Made by a program: the position numbers and the translations under genes
Shown: piece by piece, positions 63,203 through 64,000 of the stretch
How positions within the stretch are numbered: position 1 is the first letter of the stretch
Layout: every line of letters begins with the position of its first letter
NCBI RefSeq assembly: GCF_042659465.1
Contig: NZ_JBHSSW010000066.1
Coordinates: forward strand, 248,001 to 312,000
Source of the DNA: Ponticaulis profundi
GTDB lineage: Bacteria > Pseudomonadota > Alphaproteobacteria > Caulobacterales > Hyphomonadaceae
Direction: 5' to 3'
Length of the DNA: 64,000 bases
Notes under the pieces: model-generated
Database searches by the model: none
Seen by the model: only the letters and a program-made list of their open reading frames with translations
Told to the model about the DNA's origin: nothing

Positions 63203-64000
63203 ATGGATAAGACCCTCAAATTTACAGTTGCGCAGCTTAATCCGGTTGTCGGCGATGTTTCGGGCAATCTCAAGCTAGCTGAAGACGCGCTTGCGAAAGC
63301 AAGAGAAGACGGTTCGGATATCGTCGTCTTCAGCGAGCTTTTTCTATTGTCTTATCCGCCAGAAGATCTCGTTCGGAAGCCGGCGGTGCTGGACGCTTGC
63401 GAAGCCGCCATTCAGTCACTTGCAAGTCAGCTCGGTCCGAACGATCCGGCTGTTCTCATCGGTGCTCCGGGACGTGCGGAAATCGGCGTCTTTAACAGTG
63501 TCTTCCTGCTGCGAAATGGTCGTGTCGAGAAACGTTTCGATAAACACGAACTGCCCAACTATGGTGTGTTTGACGATAAGCGCGTTTTCGTTGAGGGGAG
63601 TGCAGATGATCTGTGCTTCGATCTCAAGGGCAAGAAAATCGGCGTCGCCATCTGCGAGGACATCTGGTTCAAGAACATTCCTTCCCGAATAAAAGAGGAA
63701 GGTGCAGACTTTATGCTGGCGGTGAATGCGTCGCCGTGGCGTCGAACCATTCATAGAGAGCGACGTACAGCTTTTGCGATCTGGGAATGTGCCGAGCTGC
63801 CATATCTGTTCATCAACCAGTTCGGTGCTCAGGATGAACTGATTTTCGACGGTGCGAGCTATGCCTGGACGGAAGGTGAACGTCACAAATGGCTCTTTCC
63901 AGATTTTGAGCCGGGCGTTCGAACCATTTCTTATGACTTCGAAACCGCGACCTTCGACGGGGATTCAGAGCAAGGCCCGCTTGAGGGGTCTGCCGCAGAC
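63203..64000 (+). CDS. nadE: glutamine-dependent NAD+ synthetase, N-terminal part (3' end outside window)
   Basis: 266 codons are visible; the frame stays open to the window edge. This is the nitrilase-like glutaminase domain, which feeds ammonia to the synthetase domain. The catalytic triad is E45 (FSELFLLSYPPEDL), K114 (DKHELPNYGVFDD) and C151 (AICEDIW). The C-terminal synthetase domain is off the window. Acting in the last step of NAD synthesis. Confidence 0.93.
   Translation, partial: MDKTLKFTVAQLNPVVGDVSGNLKLAEDALAKAREDGSDIVVFSELFLLSYPPEDLVRKPAVLDACEAAIQSLASQLGPNDPAVLIGAPGRAEIGVFNSVFLLRNGRVEKRFDKHELPNYGVFDDKRVFVEGSADDLCFDLKGKKIGVAICEDIWFKNIPSRIKEEGADFMLAVNASPWRRTIHRERRTAFAIWECAELPYLFINQFGAQDELIFDGASYAWTEGERHKWLFPDFEPGVRTISYDFETATFDGDSEQGPLEGSAAD

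Overview
The window is a core chromosomal segment of an alphaproteobacterium, most likely of the Caulobacterales/Hyphomonadales group (Hyphomonadaceae-like). The main clues are a popZ gene directly before valS, a GAAC-N7-GAAC LexA box shared by divergent uvrA and ssb, a fused cysNC, class II DAHP synthase, ErpA divergent from dgt, an isoaspartate-methyltransferase-like gene before tolC, and scpAB followed by tatABC. There is no insertion sequence, prophage, CRISPR array or rRNA operon. Coding density is very high and no gap without a gene exceeds 300 bases.

Layout. 1-10.7 kb: end of an acyl-CoA dehydrogenase, an MBL-fold hydrolase, a small-protein/lepB cluster, a GNAT-like protein, a histidine phosphatase, the isoprenoid operon xseB-ispA-dxs and an acyl-CoA synthetase. 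10.7-13.5 kb: cysD-cysNC for sulfate activation (minus strand). 13.7-14.1 kb: tRNA-Asn and tRNA-Cys. 14.3-20 kb: PIMT-like gene, tolC, popZ, valS. 20-25.7 kb: a DUF3137-like membrane protein, a small secreted protein, xth, a nitroreductase, erpA/dgt divergent pair, SPOR protein. 25.7-35.9 kb: a long forward run nagZ-scpA-scpB, tatABC, serS-surE-pcm, yajC-secD-secF, covering cell-wall recycling, chromosome condensation and protein export. 36-42.5 kb: sodB, an NDUFAF6-like protein, trmFO, a fatty acid hydroxylase and three unrecognised genes. 42.5-52.6 kb: uvrA/ssb under LexA, gyrA, coaD-cyclophilin, queA-tgt for queuosine. 52.7-53.1 kb: tRNA-Lys and tRNA-Val. 53.3-64 kb: a small unknown gene, gph, glmU-rpiA-gor, aroG with a leader, a MATE transporter, HU, an RNase H-fold-like unknown, a Gfo/Idh/MocA oxidoreductase and the start of nadE.

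No new multi-gene system is evident. The most interesting unexplained signals are RNA-level or regulatory: a possible small RNA with a strong terminator and a three-way-junction fold at 62.05-62.21 kb; a terminator hairpin 11 nt before valS; a hairpin that masks the tolC ribosome binding site; and a 25-codon leader ORF whose stop overlaps the aroG start. Protein-level unknowns worth a look are the histidine-rich membrane protein at 40.6-41.7 kb and the Asp/Asp/Glu protein at 61.1-62.0 kb. All calls come from reading the sequence and recalling protein families; no database search was run.
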